A stretch of 6,975 bases of DNA from Devosia sp. (GTDB lineage Bacteria > Pseudomonadota > Alphaproteobacteria > Rhizobiales > Devosiaceae), in contig JAEUMC010000840.1 in assembly GCA_016793415.1 (NCBI GenBank), positions 1-6,975 of the forward strand, read 5' to 3'. The position numbers and the translations under genes are program-made. This document shows positions 1 through 5,013 of the stretch, one piece after another. Within the stretch, counting starts at the first letter, position 1. Each line of letters starts with the position of its first letter. The notes beneath the pieces are model-generated. The model was not told the origin of the DNA. It saw nothing but the letters and a program-made list of their open reading frames with translations, and did not search any database.

Positions 1-428
1 AAGAAGGTGTACATGATCGCGAACCATAGGATCAGCCCGAGCCACCAGAGAACCGTGCCGACGCCCGTGGCCCCTATCACCACCACATTCTGCGTACCCA
101 GAACGCAGGTACCCGCCACGATGGTGAAGAAGCCGGGCGCCCGCTGGTGGTCCGAAATGTCGCGCATCAATTCGGCGCGGAATCGAAGGGCCCGCACGAT
201 CGTCAATACCCAGAGGACGGGCCAGGCCACCCAGTTGAGCCCGATCAGCGCCAGTGCAACCGGGCGCAGCCCCATGAAGTGGCAGGCGATTGAGACCACC
301 CCGGTGGCCATGACCAGCGCGAAATAGCCTGGAAAGAGTGAGACTGCGCCACCTAGGAGCACCGCAGCCAGTCGTGCCGGGAGACGGCGCGGCCGCGAGG
401 CGAACCGGGCACGGTCATCCCCGCGCAT
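1..428 (-). CDS. TDT family transporter (TehA/SLAC1-like, malate/tellurite-type), N-terminal part
   Basis: The first 142 residues of a multi-spanning inner-membrane protein; the 3' end lies outside the window. After a basic N-terminus (about residues 1-20) the chain runs into a helix with FPGYFALVMATGVVSIA, then LNWVAWPVLWVLTIVRALRF, then the motif around RDISDHQRAPGFFTIVAGT, followed by LGTQNVVVIGA and GTVLWWLGLILWFAIMYTFF. The FA-x-VMATG-x-VSIA opening and the 'GFF/GT...Q' segment are typical of the TDT family (TehA, Mae1, Ssu1, plant SLAC1), which move C4-dicarboxylates, sulfite or other small anions; the substrate here cannot be told. Start chosen at ATG 428, which overlaps by 14 bp the stop (415-417) of the restored frame of the gene upstream, suggesting translational coupling; no strong ribosome binding site is seen. 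It is the third gene of a likely operon behind the NsrR-type regulator. The family call is confident; the substrate is open. Confidence 0.82.
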   Translation of the reverse strand, partial: MRGDDRARFASRPRRLPARLAAVLLGGAVSLFPGYFALVMATGVVSIACHFMGLRPVALALIGLNWVAWPVLWVLTIVRALRFRAELMRDISDHQRAPGFFTIVAGTCVLGTQNVVVIGATGVGTVLWWLGLILWFAIMYTF

Positions 429-703
429 ATCTGAGAATCAGCTCAAGCTGAAGGGAGATCAGAACCAAGGAGGCGTTGAGCGCCCAGGTGACGGTCAGCC
501 ATCTCGCAAGCGTGCCCCAGAAGGGATCGGCATTGACCGCTGAGCGCCAGATCGCCACGACGATCCAGACCGTACAGGCCGGCGATGACGAGGCTCAATC
601 CGACGCCGTGCCCCCAGAACACGTTCCCCAGCGGCGCTTCTCCGCGCCAGACCCGCCGTTCCGGAGCTAAGAAGAGGAACACGAAATCTGCGATCCAACT
701 CAT
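415..703 (-). pseudogene. Small membrane protein gene disrupted by a frameshift
   Basis: The 5' part starts at ATG 703, preceded by GGGAGG at 709-714, and reads MSWIADFVFLFLAPERRVW... through GVGLSLVIAGLYG. It then falls into a low-complexity, charged tail (LDRRGDLALSGQ...) and stops at 443-445. The +1 frame, entered near position 560, reads TVWIVVAIWRSAVNADPFWG, then a tryptophan-rich and leucine-rich helix, and stops at 415-417. Together the halves make a coherent protein of about 95 residues with two or three membrane segments. The pattern W-R-G-E near the front and a later VWI-x-VAIWR-S-A-x-N recalls small uncharacterised membrane proteins of proteobacteria, in which the two halves are, as I recall, separated by further residues; that would make this a deletion plus frameshift, but it is memory, not a search. 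An extended start in frame (TTG at 742) has no ribosome binding site and is not favoured. It lies 39 bp after the regulator gene and overlaps the transporter start. A sequencing error is the main alternative. Confidence 0.6.
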
Positions 704-742
704 TCCCGCCTCCCGTCCATCCCGAGCCTGCCCAGCCCCCAA

Positions 743-1192
743 CTACGCCGCCCTGGCCTCCGGTAATCCCAGAACTCGGCGCATCGGATGGTTCGGGACC
801 GTCAGGTCTTCGAGCGTATATCTGTCAAGTACCGCGAGGTAGGCGGTGAGGGCTTCCCCAAGCACGCCTTTCAGCCGGCAGGCAGGCAACAGCGTGCAGG
901 AACTGCGCCCCGCCTCGAAGCACTCAACGAGGCGAAAGTCGTCTTCGGTCGCCCTGACAACGTCACCAACGCGTATCTCGGCTGACGGCCGCTGAAGCCT
1001 GAGGCCGCCCTTGTTGCCGCGCGTCGATGCGACAAAGCCGTATTTGACCAGCCCCTGCGTCACCTTCATCAGGTGGTTGCGCGAAACGCCGTAGCGCTCT
1101 GCCACTTCTTGAATTGTGGCAAGCCCATCGGACTTGATCGCCAGATACATCAAGAGGCGGAGAGACAGGTCGGTGAAATGGGTGAGGCGCAT
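743..1192 (-). CDS. nsrR: NsrR-like Rrf2 family Fe-S transcriptional repressor
   Basis: A 149-residue Rrf2 family DNA-binding protein, most like the nitric-oxide sensor NsrR. The N-terminus MRLTHFTDLSLRLLMYLA is the family signature. A winged helix-turn-helix follows, with the helix-turn-helix around residues 26-48 (TIQEVAERYGVSRNHLMKV) and the wing near STRGNKGGLRL (56-66). Three cysteines at 91, 99 and 105, in the setting ECF...SSC...PACRL, match the [4Fe-4S] ligand cysteines of NsrR. Asp8 matches the aspartate that serves as fourth ligand in Streptomyces NsrR. Known NsrR proteins lose DNA binding when NO attacks the cluster, derepressing NO detoxification genes. The ATG at 1192 is chosen because homologues begin MRLT; a TTG at 1204 in the same frame lies inside a putative operator. 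It is transcribed away from the membrane gene at 1289, and heads the leftward set with the broken small gene and TDT transporter. IscR and RirA are less likely because of the cysteine context and the operator type next door. Confidence 0.87.
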   Translation of the reverse strand: MRLTHFTDLSLRLLMYLAIKSDGLATIQEVAERYGVSRNHLMKVTQGLVKYGFVASTRGNKGGLRLQRPSAEIRVGDVVRATEDDFRLVECFEAGRSSCTLLPACRLKGVLGEALTAYLAVLDRYTLEDLTVPNHPMRRVLGLPEARAA

Positions 1193-1203
1193 GGTCGTAT
1201 CCA

Positions 1204-1226
1204 AAGATGCATCGATCGTATTGCTT
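1204..1226. promoter_or_regulatory. Second, half-conserved NsrR-type operator
   Basis: The left half AAGATGCAT (1204-1212) is identical to the left half of the published NsrR consensus (AAGATGCAT-N5-ATGCATCTT). The right half, GTATTGCTT, keeps only the terminal CTT and little else. It covers the probable -10 region of the leftward regulator promoter, so it would fit negative autoregulation. The site is inferred from pattern only. Confidence 0.45.
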
Positions 1227-1243
1227 TGTTAGCATAAGGGCAA
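1215..1243 (-). promoter_or_regulatory. Candidate promoter of the nsrR-like gene
   Basis: On the minus strand, TTGCCC (1243-1238) and TACGAT (1220-1215) are separated by 17 bp, each matching four of six positions of the sigma-70 boxes. The -10 box lies inside the half-conserved NsrR site. Predicted by eye; moderate to low certainty. Confidence 0.35.
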
Positions 1244-1249
1244 TATCCT
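1221..1249 (+). promoter_or_regulatory. Candidate promoter of the 153-residue membrane protein gene
   Basis: TTGCTT (1221-1226) and TATCCT (1244-1249) are spaced by 17 bp. Transcription would begin near 1256, so the palindromic operator at 1254-1276 would cover the start site and block initiation when occupied. Boxes are imperfect, so this is a suggestion. Confidence 0.35.
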
Positions 1250-1253
1250 GCCA

Positions 1254-1276
1254 AAGAGGCATCAAACATACCTCTT
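1254..1276. promoter_or_regulatory. NsrR-type operator
   Basis: A 23-bp site with half-sites AAGAGGCAT (1254-1262) and ATACCTCTT (1268-1276) around a 5-bp centre. It lies within a perfect 9-bp inverted repeat CCAAAGAGG (1251-1259) / CCTCTTTGG (1271-1279). Spacing and half-site layout equal the known NsrR consensus (AAGATGCAT-N5-ATGCATCTT), and most bases agree. The neighbouring gene encodes an NsrR-like protein, which makes the assignment strong. The right arm runs into the ribosome binding site (TGGAG, 1277-1281) of the gene at 1289. Confidence 0.72.
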
Positions 1277-1288
1277 TGGAGACCAACC

Positions 1289-1750
1289 GTGGAAACCACC
1301 CCGCAACTTCGCACCGAGGCCGCCGTCGACGCCATTGCCGCGGCGGTACCTACAGGCCCACTGACGCACACGCTGGCCAACTGGCCGGAGCGGGAGATCG
1401 CCGCTGACCTGCATCCACACATATTCGCACTGTTCGCCGGGTCCTACGCGATGATGCTGATAGTGCTGTGGCTGTTCTTCGGCACCGACGTCAACGCGGC
1501 CATCGCTCTTGCAGTGAGCACGACCTACTTCGCCATGTATTTCGGTGTTCCATTTGTCATGTTTCGCCTTGCCGACAAGGCCACCCAAAACCCAAAACCC
1601 AGTTCTTTTGGCAGCTTCCTCGCCGGCGATGTCGAGACCTATACCGGTCCGGTCAGTGGTTGGGGTGCTATCGCCCAGTTGCTGACAATTCCGGTGGGCC
1701 TGACAGGGGCATTCATTGCAATAGGGATCATCAGCCGTCTGGCGGAGTAA
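1289..1750 (+). CDS. Unrecognised three-helix membrane protein under NsrR-type control
   Basis: A 153-residue protein of unknown function. The start is GTG at 1289, with TGGAG at 1277-1281 seven bases upstream. A soluble N-terminal part of about 42 residues ends in NWPEREIAADLHPH. Hydrophobic segments follow at about residues 45-64 (FALFAGSYAMMLIVLWLFFG), 68-94 (an alanine-rich helix running into YFAMYFGVPFVMF) and 126-149. The loop between the second and third (about 96-123) is hydrophilic and holds two GS/GD turns. His42 and His44 just before the first helix are the only clustered metal-ligand-type residues I see. It is divergent from the nsrR-like gene and its start region is covered by the operator at 1254-1276. 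I infer that it is induced by NO or nitrosative stress, but no family was recognised and no enzymatic function is claimed. Confidence 0.75.
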   Translation: METTPQLRTEAAVDAIAAAVPTGPLTHTLANWPEREIAADLHPHIFALFAGSYAMMLIVLWLFFGTDVNAAIALAVSTTYFAMYFGVPFVMFRLADKATQNPKPSSFGSFLAGDVETYTGPVSGWGAIAQLLTIPVGLTGAFIAIGIISRLAE

Positions 1751-1863
1751 CACGGCCCCTTGGTCGAGGCTCAGGGCTGTTGCCGAGAGGCGGCCCTGTC
1801 CAGCCGTTGCTCTCGGTCAAGACGCACAACTCCCGAAACAGAAAGAGCGCAAGCGGAGATCTC

Positions 1864-1909
1864 GTCGCCTAAACGGGGGACTCCCAGTCCCCTTCCTTTC
1901 CTGGGCGAC
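1864..1909 (+). terminator. Two-tier hairpin, candidate terminator downstream of the 1289-1750 gene
   Basis: An inner perfect 7-bp stem GGGGACT / AGTCCCC (1876-1882 and 1886-1892) with loop CCC is followed by a pyrimidine run TTCCTTTCC. An outer stem GTCGCC / GGCGAC (1864-1869 and 1904-1909) encloses it. It lies 114 bp after the stop of the plus-strand gene. The tail is not a pure U run, so intrinsic termination is plausible but not certain. Confidence 0.4.
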
Positions 1910-1926
1910 CTCCCGCTGGACGAAAC

Positions 1927-1972
1927 GATCGGAATGCCGATCCGATTGTCGCTTGCTTGTCATCGGGCAAGC
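1927..1972. repeat. Two further small inverted repeats
   Basis: GATCGG-AATG-CCGATC at 1927-1942 is a perfect 6-bp stem. GCTTGC (1951-1956) and GCAAGC (1967-1972) form another around a 10-base loop. They follow the candidate terminator directly, making a run of hairpins over about 110 bp. Confidence 0.45.
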
Positions 1973-2314
1973 GCCGTCGGCGAAGAGACGACAGCCATGA
2001 ACGAGAGGCTACAAAGCGTAGGTTACAACTCACCGCCGTCGATCGTGGCCATGACGAGTGCCAAGGCTCGTCCGCTCAACGATCAAAGGATTGGACCACA
2101 CGCTCGATGATGGGTTCGATGGCCTTCTGTTCGTGCGAGCTCCAAAACATATCGACCACTGCAGCTCACCTCGCCCCTGCCCGGAAGGGTCCAGGCTGGC
2201 CTTGAGCCATTGCGTCAGGCGCATTGTCGCTGCTATCGGCGACGCATGCGGACTCTCTGTTCGCCTATGACAAACCTACGCGAGCATCTTGCGCTAGGAT
2301 GGCGTGACTTCCGC

Positions 2315-2480
2315 CCTGGAGACCCTGGCGCGACCGCATCAGCGCTGCTGGCTCTGGTCGATGCGGAACATCCGCCGTTGCGAGTCTCTTTGGCAACGGC
2401 TGCTGGACATGATGCAGCACGAGAATGCGCAGCGGCTAGAGACATGGTCGAAATGGCGCGAACCGTGTGAAGCTGCGATG
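2315..2480 (+). pseudogene. Decayed 3' end of a short-chain dehydrogenase/reductase gene
   Basis: One frame reads GDPGATASALLALVDAEHPP (about 2318-2380) and then LRVSLATAAG. This strongly resembles the C-terminal part of classical SDR proteins of the type 'GDP-x-KAA-x-AL-x-LVDAE-x-PPL-x-L-x-LG', which lies after the Rossmann core. That frame ends at 2468-2470. From about 2410 the +1 frame reads DMMQHENAQRLETWSKWREP, which looks more like the usual SDR tail (an acidic or basic helix with a W near the end) than the continuation of the first frame, so a frameshift is likely. No TGxxxGxG cofactor motif, NNAG or YxxxK catalytic motif occurs upstream in the window, so the 5' three quarters of the gene are gone. 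Known: SDR family layout. Inferred: a remnant left by a deletion or insertion event. Confidence 0.5.
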
Positions 2481-2658
2481 GACGCCGCCACCGTCGATCA
2501 AGTGCGGGGGGCCAGCTTGGCACGTGCAGGCGCAGCCACTGGCACCGCCGCTCTCAACGGCCTGGCAACGTCCGGTCAAGCGCCCGCACCGCCCGCATCT
2601 CGGCCACTCACTGGGTCGATTCCGCTGATGCTCAATGAGTTGGGACAGGCAGACTGAG

Positions 2659-2676
2659 TTGCGAACAAGTTCGCAA
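2659..2676. repeat. Perfect 18-bp palindrome, possible operator
   Basis: TTGCGAAC-AA-GTTCGCAA has 8-bp arms around two bases. The form TTGCGAA...TTCGCAA recalls Fur-family or other dimeric-repressor boxes, but no gene starts close downstream and there is no T run after it. The function is unknown; it could equally be a decayed operator or part of a recombination site. Confidence 0.5.
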
Positions 2677-2678
2677 TC

Positions 2679-2701
2679 GTCTGTCCGCCTGTCTGTCCGC
2701 C
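2679..2701. repeat. Tandem 11-bp direct repeat
   Basis: GTCTGTCCGCC occurs at 2679-2689 and again at 2691-2701, separated by one T, immediately after the palindrome. The identity is exact. It may be a slippage product or a protein-binding arm. Confidence 0.6.
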
Positions 2702-2747
2702 GAGCATGATGGCCGGAGAGCCGCAGGAACAGCCTGCTCCGTCCTGA

Positions 2748-2761
2748 CTCCCTCTCCGCCA
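2748..2761 (+). other. tRNA-Ser 3'-end-like sequence, possible attachment site
   Basis: CTCCCTCTCCGCCA reads like the last 14 bases of bacterial tRNA-Ser genes: acceptor strand CCTCTCC, discriminator G and encoded CCA. There is no T-arm (no GGTTC-type motif) before it and no intact tRNA can be folded. A GGAGAG at 2715-2720 could pair with CTCTCC (2752-2757), enclosing a small GCAGG/CCTGC hairpin (2723-2737), but only 31 bases separate the two strands. The downstream bases switch abruptly to AT-rich sequence (TTAACTCATTGAAATA). This would fit a displaced tRNA 3' end at the far side of an element integrated into a tRNA-Ser gene. Confidence 0.4.
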
Positions 2762-2955
2762 TTAACTCATTGAAATAACTACTTTATTGGACGTTCCAGG
2801 GTGTGCCGCGCCGCCGCCTTGGGAGCTTTCCAGGCTATCCGCCGTCGCGGTCGCGCGAACCCGTCAGGGCGCGGCCGGGGCCGAACCCAACTCGTGCTGC
2901 AATGGCTGCCGCTATCGCCGCAGGGGGTGGCCGCCCGCGGGTCTGAAACCCTGGC

Positions 2956-2985
2956 TTGACAGCAATGATCGTTGCGAGTCATAAA
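2956..2985 (+). promoter_or_regulatory. Promoter of the RpiR-type regulator
   Basis: A perfect -35 box TTGACA (2956-2961) is followed after 18 bp by CATAAA (2980-2985), which matches four of six -10 positions. Transcription would start near 2992, giving a leader of about 22 bases before the GTG at 3014. This placement argues against the upstream in-frame TTG at 2972 as translation start. Confidence 0.55.
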
Positions 2986-3005
2986 AATCCTGCAAGAATC
3001 ATTGC
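2962..3005. promoter_or_regulatory. Paired GCAA-N6-TTGC operator boxes
   Basis: Box 1, GCAATGATCGTTGC (2962-2975), lies between the -35 and -10 boxes. Box 2, GCAAGAATCATTGC (2992-3005), lies on the predicted start site. They agree at 11 of 14 positions, are each near-palindromic, and begin exactly 30 bp apart, that is about three helical turns, so two dimers would sit on the same face. This is a natural binding site for the adjacent RpiR-type protein, which would then repress its own transcription. Protein assignment is inference. Confidence 0.5.
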
Positions 3006-3013
3006 GGGGCGCT

Positions 3014-3850
3014 GTGAACATTCTCGATCGCATCAAAGAGCAGTCGGCCAAGCTTACGGACACCGACCGCAAGATCATCGGAACGCTGTTCGACAACCGG
3101 GCTGAGACGGCTTTCCTGTCCGGGCCGCAACTGGCGGAGCGGGCCAGCGTTCACGAGGCAACGGCGACGCGACTGGCGCAGAAGCTCGGCTACAAGGGCT
3201 ATCCGGAGCTGCGTGCGCAGTTGCAGCGTGAGCTCATCGAGGGCCAGGACGCCGCCGATCGCATGCGGCGTTCGGTGTCCAAGGTTGCGCATGGCGGCTA
3301 CCTGGCCGACCTGATCGCAATGGAAATGGCGGCGCTGGACGGCCTGGCCCATGCCGTCTCGCAAGCCGAGATCGATGCGGCGGCGGACCTGCTGTTCAAT
3401 GCCAAGCGGGTTTTCATTTTCGGACAGGGTCACGCCCTGTCGGTTGCCAGCTTCCTGCAGCGGCGCCTCGATCGCTTCGGCATGACCACCATCGCGCTGA
3501 CCGGGCGCGGTCGCGATATCGCCGAACGGCTGGTCAGCCTCGAGGCGGGAGACGCGATCATCGCGCTGGCGTTCCGCAAGCAACCCGAAAGCTATGCCGC
3601 CCTGATGCGCCACGGCGCCGCTGTCGGAGCCAGGACGATCCTGGTTTCCGACCTGGCCGGCCCGATGATGGAGCCGCGGCCCGACCTGATGCTGGCCGCC
3701 CCGCGCGGGCGGTCCGGCAGTGAGTTCCAGACGCCGACAATCCCGTTCGCCATCGTCAACGGCATCCTGCTGACGATCGCCGGGCGGCACGAAAAGCAAA
3801 TGATCGGCAAGCTGGAGAAGCTGTCGGAGCTGTTTGACAGCTTCGACTAA
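3014..3850 (+). CDS. MurR/RpiR family transcriptional regulator with SIS domain
   Basis: A 278-residue regulator. An N-terminal RpiR helix-turn-helix domain covers about residues 1-77, with the DNA-reading part at FLSGPQLAERASVHEATATR (34-53) and the family trait LGYKGYPELRAQLQ right after. A C-terminal sugar isomerase (SIS) domain covers about 118-256, beginning at VFIFGQGHALSVASFLQRRL (133-152); its glycine and serine loop is where such domains bind phosphosugars. Known members sense sugar phosphates and act as repressors or activators of catabolic or transport operons. Start: GTG at 3014, with GGGG at 3006-3009 just upstream, is chosen because the promoter lies between it and the in-frame TTG 2972; TTG 3002 is a second option. 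The stop is 19 bp from the next start, so it is probably co-transcribed with the ABC genes it likely controls. The ligand is unknown. Confidence 0.85.
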   Translation: MNILDRIKEQSAKLTDTDRKIIGTLFDNRAETAFLSGPQLAERASVHEATATRLAQKLGYKGYPELRAQLQRELIEGQDAADRMRRSVSKVAHGGYLADLIAMEMAALDGLAHAVSQAEIDAAADLLFNAKRVFIFGQGHALSVASFLQRRLDRFGMTTIALTGRGRDIAERLVSLEAGDAIIALAFRKQPESYAALMRHGAAVGARTILVSDLAGPMMEPRPDLMLAAPRGRSGSEFQTPTIPFAIVNGILLTIAGRHEKQMIGKLEKLSELFDSFD

Positions 3851-3869
3851 CCTTGGAGGAGGACCAAAC

Positions 3870-5006
3870 ATGTTGAAGCTTATGAGGTCGGCGCTGCTGC
3901 TGACCGCCGCGTGCCTGGTGGCGGGAACGGCGGCGGTCGGGCAGGACACGGCTGCACTCGATGCGATGACGCCGGCGGAACTGCTGCCGCTCGCCCTCAA
4001 GGAAGGGCAGGTCACGGTGTTCTCGCTGTCGAGCCGCATCGCGCGCGTCGAGGCGGCATTCGAGGAGGCCTATCCCGGTGTCGATCTGGTCGGCGTCGAT
4101 CTCAGCTCGACCAAGCAGATTGCCCGCGTCGTTGCAGAGCAGGAGGCGGGAGTCTTTGCCGTCGACGTGCTCTACCTTGCCGACACCCCGGTGGTGTTCA
4201 ATGAGCTGCTGGCCGATGGCCGGGTGCACAACTACGTCCCGCCGCGCATCGCCGACGAACTCTCCGACAACGCCAAGGCGCCGCTGACCGTGCATCGGCT
4301 GTCGACCAAGGTGCTGATGTACAACGAAGCCGCCTATCCGGATGGCTCGCCGGTCACCAACCTGTGGCAACTGACCCTGCCGGAATGGCGCGGCAAGGTG
4401 CTGATGGTCGATCCCAGCCAGCGCGGCGAGCTGCTCGATCTCCTGACCGAGATCGCGCTGCATCCCGACGACATGGCCGCCGCATATGAAGGCCAGTTCG
4501 GCAAGCCGATCGCCGTCGACAGCGACCTGCAGGGGGCAGGGGAGCAGTTCGTGCGCGACCTGTTCGAGAACGATCTGATCCTCGTCGCCAACAGCGACGT
4601 GCTCAACAAGTCGGTCGGCGACAAGACGGCGACCAGTCCGCCGGTGGGGTTCGGCACCTATTCGGATCGTCGCGACAACGAGGACGAGGGCTGGGCCCTG
4701 CAGGTTGCGAACGACGTCGTGCCGGCCAATGGCATTCTGTTTCCGGCGGTGCTGACGGTCGCGGACAAGGCGCCGAACCCGGCGGCGGCGCGGCTGCTGA
4801 TCGACTTCATGTTCGGCGACGACAGCTCCAGCGGCGGCCCCGGCTTCAAGCCGTTCAATGTGCCCGGCGACTATGCGACACGGAGCACGATCAGCGACGA
4901 TCCGGACTCCGTTCCGCTCGAGGAGCTGAAGGCCTGGACGATCGATCCTGCCGCCACGGCGGCAGCACGCGGGCGCATCGCCGACCTGATCATCACCTTG
5001 CAGTAG
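3870..5006 (+). CDS. ABC transporter periplasmic substrate-binding protein (AfuA/FbpA-like)
   Basis: A 378-residue exported binding protein of the extracellular solute-binding family that serves AfuABC/FbpABC and aminoethylphosphonate importers. An excellent ribosome binding site GGAGGAGG (3855-3862) precedes ATG 3870; an in-frame upstream start lies within the regulator gene. The signal peptide is residues 1 to about 24 (KLMR, then [18 protein letters not shown]). The cysteine at 15 has threonine at -3, so a lipoprotein is unlikely. The fold is visible in [20 protein letters not shown] (first strand and helix), [12 protein letters not shown] segment [32 protein letters not shown] (the classic 'L..p.wkGki...dP' hinge region) and [15 protein letters not shown] near the end. 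The adjacent tyrosine pair that chelates Fe(III) in FbpA is not present. With an RpiR partner, a phosphorylated sugar (as shown for AfuA) is the better guess than iron. Other organic anions remain possible. Confidence 0.82.
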   Translation: MLKLMRSALLLTAACLVAGTAAVGQDTAALDAMTPAELLPLALKEGQVTVFSLSSRIARVEAAFEEAYPGVDLVGVDLSSTKQIARVVAEQEAGVFAVDVLYLADTPVVFNELLADGRVHNYVPPRIADELSDNAKAPLTVHRLSTKVLMYNEAAYPDGSPVTNLWQLTLPEWRGKVLMVDPSQRGELLDLLTEIALHPDDMAAAYEGQFGKPIAVDSDLQGAGEQFVRDLFENDLILVANSDVLNKSVGDKTATSPPVGFGTYSDRRDNEDEGWALQVANDVVPANGILFPAVLTVADKAPNPAAARLLIDFMFGDDSSSGGPGFKPFNVPGDYATRSTISDDPDSVPLEELKAWTIDPAATAAARGRIADLIITLQ

Positions 5007-5013
5007 CGCGCCC

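Larger units (their letters stand above)
1751..2314. other. Intergenic stretch without a convincing gene; contains a hairpin cluster
   Basis: About 560 bp with only short, compositionally poor open frames on either strand. None has a good ribosome binding site together with a recognisable protein. The stretch holds several inverted repeats (1864-1972). A minus-strand frame at about 2163-2080 reads MFWSSHEQKAIEPII and ends at a stop shortly after. It faintly recalls the start of IS5-family transposases (FWLSDEQW..IEP), but it is too short to call. Confidence 0.5.
2481..2955. other. Non-coding stretch with palindrome, tandem repeat and tRNA-like end
   Basis: About 475 bp between the SDR remnant and the regulator promoter. 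Open frames exist on both strands (for example one continuing to 2657) but have no family resemblance and no ribosome binding sites. The notable contents are the palindrome 2659-2676, the tandem repeat 2679-2701, the tRNA-Ser-like end 2748-2761 and an AT-rich patch right after it (2762-2790). The rest (2790-2955) is very GC-rich and I see no gene in it. Confidence 0.5.

Noticed and set aside
7..327. Open plus-strand frame of 106 codons at the left edge
   Set aside because: It is the antisense of the TDT transporter gene; the minus-strand frame has clear membrane segments and family motifs, while this one is low in hydrophobic structure and has no ribosome binding site.
1864..2110. Riboswitch or leader for a short frame starting at 1998
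   Set aside because: The hairpins do not match any riboswitch layout I know, and the 37-codon frame after them has no ribosome binding site or recognisable product.
2080..2163. Minus-strand peptide MFWSSHEQKAIEPII as an IS5 transposase start
   Set aside because: Only about a dozen residues resemble the FWLSDEQW..IEP opening, a stop follows quickly and no continuation or terminal inverted repeats were found. Too weak to annotate.
2304..2657. Plus-strand open frame of 117 codons as a real gene
   Set aside because: Its middle resembles an SDR tail and its end is an alanine- and proline-rich sequence with no family; no ribosome binding site at the start. Treated as part of a decayed region.
2972..3013. 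In-frame TTG at 2972 as the start of the RpiR regulator
   Set aside because: It lies between the predicted -35 and -10 boxes, upstream of transcription start, so it cannot be in the message from that promoter; GTG 3014 fits the family N-terminus.
3834..3869. Upstream in-frame start of the binding protein
   Set aside because: It would add 12 residues before the signal peptide and overlaps the regulator gene, whereas ATG 3870 has a strong GGAGGAGG site and a proper signal peptide right after.
2999..4039. Minus-strand open frame of 346 codons
   Set aside because: It is antisense to the RpiR gene and the start of the binding protein gene, with the same arginine and glutamine bias; no motif supports it.
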